Shown: positions 60,821 to 64,000 of the stretch, piece after piece
How positions within the stretch are numbered: position 1 is the stretch's first letter
How the letters are laid out: each line of letters begins with the position of its first letter
Assembly (NCBI RefSeq): GCF_000730645.1
Contig: NZ_BBIU01000039.1
Coordinates: 1 to 64,000, forward strand
DNA from: Pseudomonas parafulva NBRC 16636 = DSM 17004
GTDB lineage: Bacteria > Pseudomonadota > Gammaproteobacteria > Pseudomonadales > Pseudomonadaceae
Length of the DNA: 64,000 nucleotides
Direction of reading: 5' to 3'
The notes under the pieces: generated by a model
What the model was told of the DNA's origin: nothing
The model's database searches: none
What the model saw: the letters and a program-made list of their open reading frames with translations, nothing else
Position numbers and translations under genes: made by a program

Positions 60821-62479
60821 TCAGACCAACAAGGCCTGCAGGGTGGCCAGGTCATCCGCTTCGTCCACGGGCTTATCCTGGCGCCAGCGCAGCATGCGCG
60901 GGAAGCGCACGGCAATACCGCTTTTATGGCGCTTGGACAAGGCGATCCCCTCAAAACCCAATTCGAATACCAGGGTTGGGGTGACGCTGCGCACCGGGCC
61001 GAAGGTTTCCTGGGTAGTCTTGCGCACGATCGCGTCGACCTTGCGCATTTCTTCGTCGGTAAGGCCCGAGTAGGCCTTGGCGAAGGGGATCAGGCTGCGG
61101 CCGGGTGTGCCGGCCGGGGCATCCCAGACGGCGAAGGTGTAGTCGCTGTAAAGGCTTGCCCGGCGGCCATGGCCGCGCTGGGCATAGATCAGCACGGCAT
61201 CCACGCTGAAAGGGTCGATCTTCCATTTCCACCAGGTGCCCATGTCCTTGGTGCGGCCCACGCCATACAGGGCTTCACGCTGCTTGAGCATCAGCCCCTC
61301 GACCCCCAGGCTGCGCGACTGCTCGCGCTGGCGGGCGAGGTCGGCCCAGTCAGGGCCCTCAAGCAGTGGCGACAGCAGCACCGGGGCCAGTGGGCAGGCC
61401 TCCAGCACGTTTTCCAGCTGCTTGCGCCGTTCATGCTGCGGGCGGCTGCGCCAGTCTTCGCCTTGCCATTCCAGCAGGTCGTAGGCCTGTAGCACTACCG
61501 GGGCCTCGCTCAGCAGCTTCTTGCCCAGCGTCTTGCGGCCCAGCCGCTGTTGCAACAGGGCGAAGGGTTGCACCGCCAGGTCGGCATCCGTAGTGCCGGG
61601 CTTCCACACCAGAATCTCGCCATCGAGCACCACACCGTCGGGCAGGGTCTGTGCCAGGCTTTGCAGTTCGGGGAAGCGCTCGGTGACCAGTTCCTCGCCC
61701 CGCGACCACACCCACAGCTGGCCGTCACGCTTGACCACCTGGGCGCGGATACCGTCCCACTTCCACTCGATCTGCCAGTCGCCTGGCGGCCCGAGCAGCG
61801 CCTCGAACTGCTCGGTAGGGGCTTGCAGCGGGTGCGCCAGGAAGAACGGATACGGCTGGCCACCGCGCTGGCTGTGCTCGTCGGCAGATTCGGGGGCAAT
61901 CAACTGCTGGTAGCTGGCAGCGGTCGGGCGGTGGCTGATGTCGGTGTAGCCTACCAGCCGCTGGGCCACCCGTTTGGCATCCAGCTCCGCCAGTTGCGCC
62001 AGGGCACGGGTGACCAGCAGCTTCGAGACGCCCACACGAAAACTGCCCGTGATGAGTTTCAGGCACAGCATCAGGCTGGGGCGGTCCAGGCGTGCCCAGA
62101 GCGGTGGCAGGCGCTGCTGGATGTCTTCAGGTGGCAGGCCGCGCAATGGCAGCAGGTGGTTTTCAACCCAGTGAGCCAGGCCTTCCTGGTCTTGCTGGTG
62201 GCTTTCTGGCAATAGCAGGGAGATGGTTTCGGCAAGGTCGCCCACTGCCTGGTAGCTTTCTTCGAACAGCCAGTCAGGCAACCCGGCCAAGGCCCCGGCC
62301 AGCTCGCGCAGCACCCGGGTGGGCACCAGCTGACGCGGCCGGCCGCCTGCCAGAAAATACACAGCCCAGGCGGCATCCTCGGCGGGTGCGCTGGCGAAAT
62401 AGCCCCGCAAGGCCTCGAGCTTGGCATTGCTGGAGGTGGTGCTGTCCAGGCGCAGATACAGTTCGGCGAACGCTTTCAT
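60821..62479 (-). CDS. ATP-dependent DNA ligase (cisplatin-damage-response type)
   Basis: The 552 aa ligase has the adenylation motif EWKWDGIRAQ with catalytic lysine, motifs III-V (LDGEILVWK; EGLMLKQREALYG; WWKWK) and a C-terminal OB fold (ending in SKRHKSGIAVRFPRMLRWR). The N-terminal ~200 residues form the DNA-binding domain. The ATG at 62479 overlaps the exonuclease stop (ATGA), so the two are coupled. This is a second, ATP-using ligase separate from NAD-dependent LigA, and not the LigD type. Confidence 0.95.
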   Translation of the reverse strand: MKAFAELYLRLDSTTSSNAKLEALRGYFASAPAEDAAWAVYFLAGGRPRQLVPTRVLRELAGALAGLPDWLFEESYQAVGDLAETISLLLPESHQQDQEGLAHWVENHLLPLRGLPPEDIQQRLPPLWARLDRPSLMLCLKLITGSFRVGVSKLLVTRALAQLAELDAKRVAQRLVGYTDISHRPTAASYQQLIAPESADEHSQRGGQPYPFFLAHPLQAPTEQFEALLGPPGDWQIEWKWDGIRAQVVKRDGQLWVWSRGEELVTERFPELQSLAQTLPDGVVLDGEILVWKPGTTDADLAVQPFALLQQRLGRKTLGKKLLSEAPVVLQAYDLLEWQGEDWRSRPQHERRKQLENVLEACPLAPVLLSPLLEGPDWADLARQREQSRSLGVEGLMLKQREALYGVGRTKDMGTWWKWKIDPFSVDAVLIYAQRGHGRRASLYSDYTFAVWDAPAGTPGRSLIPFAKAYSGLTDEEMRKVDAIVRKTTQETFGPVRSVTPTLVFELGFEGIALSKRHKSGIAVRFPRMLRWRQDKPVDEADDLATLQALLV

Positions 62480-63492
62480 GTGCCGGTCTCCGTGGTGGCT
62501 GCATCGTCTTCTTCGCCGTACTCGGTGACGAAGGCGCGGGCGTCCAGGCCCTGTTCCATCAGGTAGCGCACCAGCACGCTGACCGAGCCGTGGGTCACCA
62601 TCACCCGCTCGGCCCCTGTCTGCCCGATGGCCCACAGCAGCCCTGGCCAGTCGGCGTGGTCAGACAACACGAAGCCGCGGTCGACGCCGCGCCGGCGCCG
62701 TGTGCCCCGCAGCAGCATCCAGCCACTGGCAAAGGCATCGCTGTAGTCGCCGAAGCGGCGCATCCAGCTGCTGCCCCCGGCTGATGGGGGGGCCAGCACC
62801 AGCGCCTTGCGCAGCAACGGGTCGTTGCGCGCAATGTCACCGGCGTAGCGGGTTTCGGGCAGGTACACCCCGGCTTCGCGGTACACGCGGTTGAGCGGCT
62901 CGACGGCGCCGTGCACCAGGATAGGGCCGATGCTGGGGTCTAGCCCATGGAGAATCCGTTGAGCTTTGCCGAAGGCATAGCAGAACAACACACTGGCCTT
63001 GCCCTGTTCGCTGTTGGCCCGCCACCAGGTATTGATGCCGGCAAAGATATCGGCCTGGGTGGGCCAGCGGTAGATGGGCAGGCCAAAGGTGGACTCGGTG
63101 ATGAAGGTATGGCAACGCACTGGCTCGAACGGCGTGCAGGTGCCGTCGGGCTCGACCTTGTAGTCCCCGGACGCTACCCACACCTCGCCCTGGTACTCCA
63201 GGCGTACCTGTGCCGACCCCAGCACATGCCCTGCCGGGTGCAGGCTCAGGGTTACACCGTGGTGTTGCAGGCGTTCGCCGTAGGGCAGGGTCTGCAGGTT
63301 GATGTCCTTGCCCAGGCGGCTTCGCAGAATACCGGCGCCAGGTTCGGCGGTAAGGTAGTGGAGGTTGCCGGAGCGGGAATGGTCGCCATGGCCATGGGTG
63401 ATGACGGCCCTGTCCACCGGCCGCCACGGGTCGATATAGAAATCACCGGGCGGGCAATACAGGCCTTCTGGGCGGGCAATGACAAGGTCCAT
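62476..63492 (-). CDS. Ligase-associated DNA damage response exonuclease (beta-CASP metallo-beta-lactamase fold)
   Basis: The 338 aa protein has the HGHGDHS zinc motif near residue 34, PAGHVLGSAQV, SGDYK, and the beta-CASP FITESTFGLP / LSDHADWPGL elements seen in SNM1 and CPSF73 relatives. It is often misnamed mRNA 3'-end processing factor. It probably processes DNA ends for the ligase and overlaps the ligase gene by 4 bp. First gene of the exo-ligase-(M14)-helicase-pdeM cluster. Confidence 0.93.
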   Translation of the reverse strand: MDLVIARPEGLYCPPGDFYIDPWRPVDRAVITHGHGDHSRSGNLHYLTAEPGAGILRSRLGKDINLQTLPYGERLQHHGVTLSLHPAGHVLGSAQVRLEYQGEVWVASGDYKVEPDGTCTPFEPVRCHTFITESTFGLPIYRWPTQADIFAGINTWWRANSEQGKASVLFCYAFGKAQRILHGLDPSIGPILVHGAVEPLNRVYREAGVYLPETRYAGDIARNDPLLRKALVLAPPSAGGSSWMRRFGDYSDAFASGWMLLRGTRRRRGVDRGFVLSDHADWPGLLWAIGQTGAERVMVTHGSVSVLVRYLMEQGLDARAFVTEYGEEDDAATTETGT

Positions 63493-63601
63493 GGCACGTA
63501 CGCTGGTTGGGAGTTACCAGTTAGGAGCCACGGCAGCGAAGGGAAGTTCGACCGGTGGTATCACCGCCCCCGCTGCACAGCCCGCACGCGCGCCGTACCG
63601 C

Positions 63602-64000
63602 TTATTTGCCCGGCACCAGGGTGAGGCGCTGGTTGCCGTAGGCCCGGGCGAAGTTCTGCGGCTGCAGCGGCAACACCATGAAGCGCCCCTTGAACCAGGC
63701 GTCCAGGCCGTCACTGTAATGGGCGCTGGCCGGGTTGCCAGACTGCCCGCTGCTGGTCAGTACCTGGAGGGGTTCGGCCTGGCCGAAGTCGACCACCATG
63801 CGCGCTGAAGCGGGCAGGTGGGTGTCGAAACCGCTGCCCCAAGCGTACGGGGTCAGCGCCAGGGTGCTGAAGTCGCCACCGGCGGCTTGTGGTGGGCGGC
63901 TGATGGCATCCCCCAGGCCATGGTAGGCAGGCGCAGGCCAGCGGTACTGGTGCAGCTTGCCCCACTGCCAGGCGCGGCGGTCTGCGCCCAGTTGCGCGGT
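63602..64000 (-). CDS. Penicillin acylase family protein, C-terminal fragment (cut by window edge)
   Basis: Only the last 132 residues are visible; the frame is open to position 64000. They show the end of the beta subunit of S45 (Ntn-hydrolase) acylases: AWQWGKLHQYRWPAP, RMVVDFGQAEPLQVLTSSGQ, and GNPASAHYSDGLDAWFKGRF. Relatives in Pseudomonas include AHL acylases such as QuiP. Substrate cannot be decided from this fragment. The 109 bp between its stop and the exonuclease start shows no feature. Confidence 0.88.
   Translation of the reverse strand, partial: TAQLGADRRAWQWGKLHQYRWPAPAYHGLGDAISRPPQAAGGDFSTLALTPYAWGSGFDTHLPASARMVVDFGQAEPLQVLTSSGQSGNPASAHYSDGLDAWFKGRFMVLPLQPQNFARAYGNQRLTLVPGK

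Overview
The window is a 64 kb piece of a GC-rich gammaproteobacterial chromosome. Gene content and order point to the Pseudomonas putida group: membrane PQQ glucose dehydrogenase beside OprB, an acidic amino acid uptake operon with the AauRS two-component system, glpFKRD, a grxD-bfr-bfd-peroxiredoxin-rnt-pyrC-motY-argG block, nth/metG/mrp/dcd, and a ligase-associated DNA-repair cluster. I saw no tRNA, rRNA, CRISPR array, insertion sequence or prophage. The organism call rests on protein and synteny recognition by eye.

Layout. 1-363: an intergenic repeat element (CAGCAA repeat inside a 17 bp inverted repeat, then a hairpin). 364-6463: periplasmic glucose oxidation (gcd, oprB) and a His-rich ZnuD-like TonB receptor with a Zur-like box. 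6578-8816: a VF530 protein, a membrane protein, and a PadR/siderophore-interacting-protein pair with an operator palindrome and a Fur-like core. 8816-18059: a large bifunctional penicillin-binding protein, an FMN/Fe-S glutamate-synthase-like protein and the long helicase Lhr. 18179-21049: Nudix hydrolase, MetR, alpha/beta hydrolase, GlpM. 21076-27826: AauR/AauS and gltIJKL, with a near-consensus sigma-54 promoter and two AauR-type sites. 27930-32051: a 1373-residue protein with a toxin-like N-terminal region, leucine-rich repeats and an NEL-type E3 ubiquitin ligase domain. 32086-37269: glpF-glpK-glpR-glpD with GlpR-like operators. 37417-42429: ybaK, an orphan ABC ATPase, argF (with ArgR-like site), a possible small RNA or attenuator, and an orphan molybdopterin oxidoreductase. 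42513-48913: redox, iron, nucleotide and arginine housekeeping genes. 48937-56338: a membrane protein, an orphan response regulator, nth, metG, mrp, cold-shock protein, dcd and a tiny proline-rich protein. 56345-63492: pdeM, DEXH helicase, an M14-like amidohydrolase, ATP-dependent ligase and beta-CASP exonuclease. 63602-64000: the C-terminus of a penicillin acylase-family protein, cut by the window edge.

Most of the window is core genome. The strongest candidate for new biology is the NEL/LRR gene: it encodes a eukaryote-directed ubiquitin ligase architecture with an intact CxD catalytic motif, lies divergent from the glutamate-uptake operon, and has no secretion genes nearby. Other good leads are the possible sRNA/attenuator at 40140-40171 and the complete four-gene repair module interrupted by an unexplained amidohydrolase gene.
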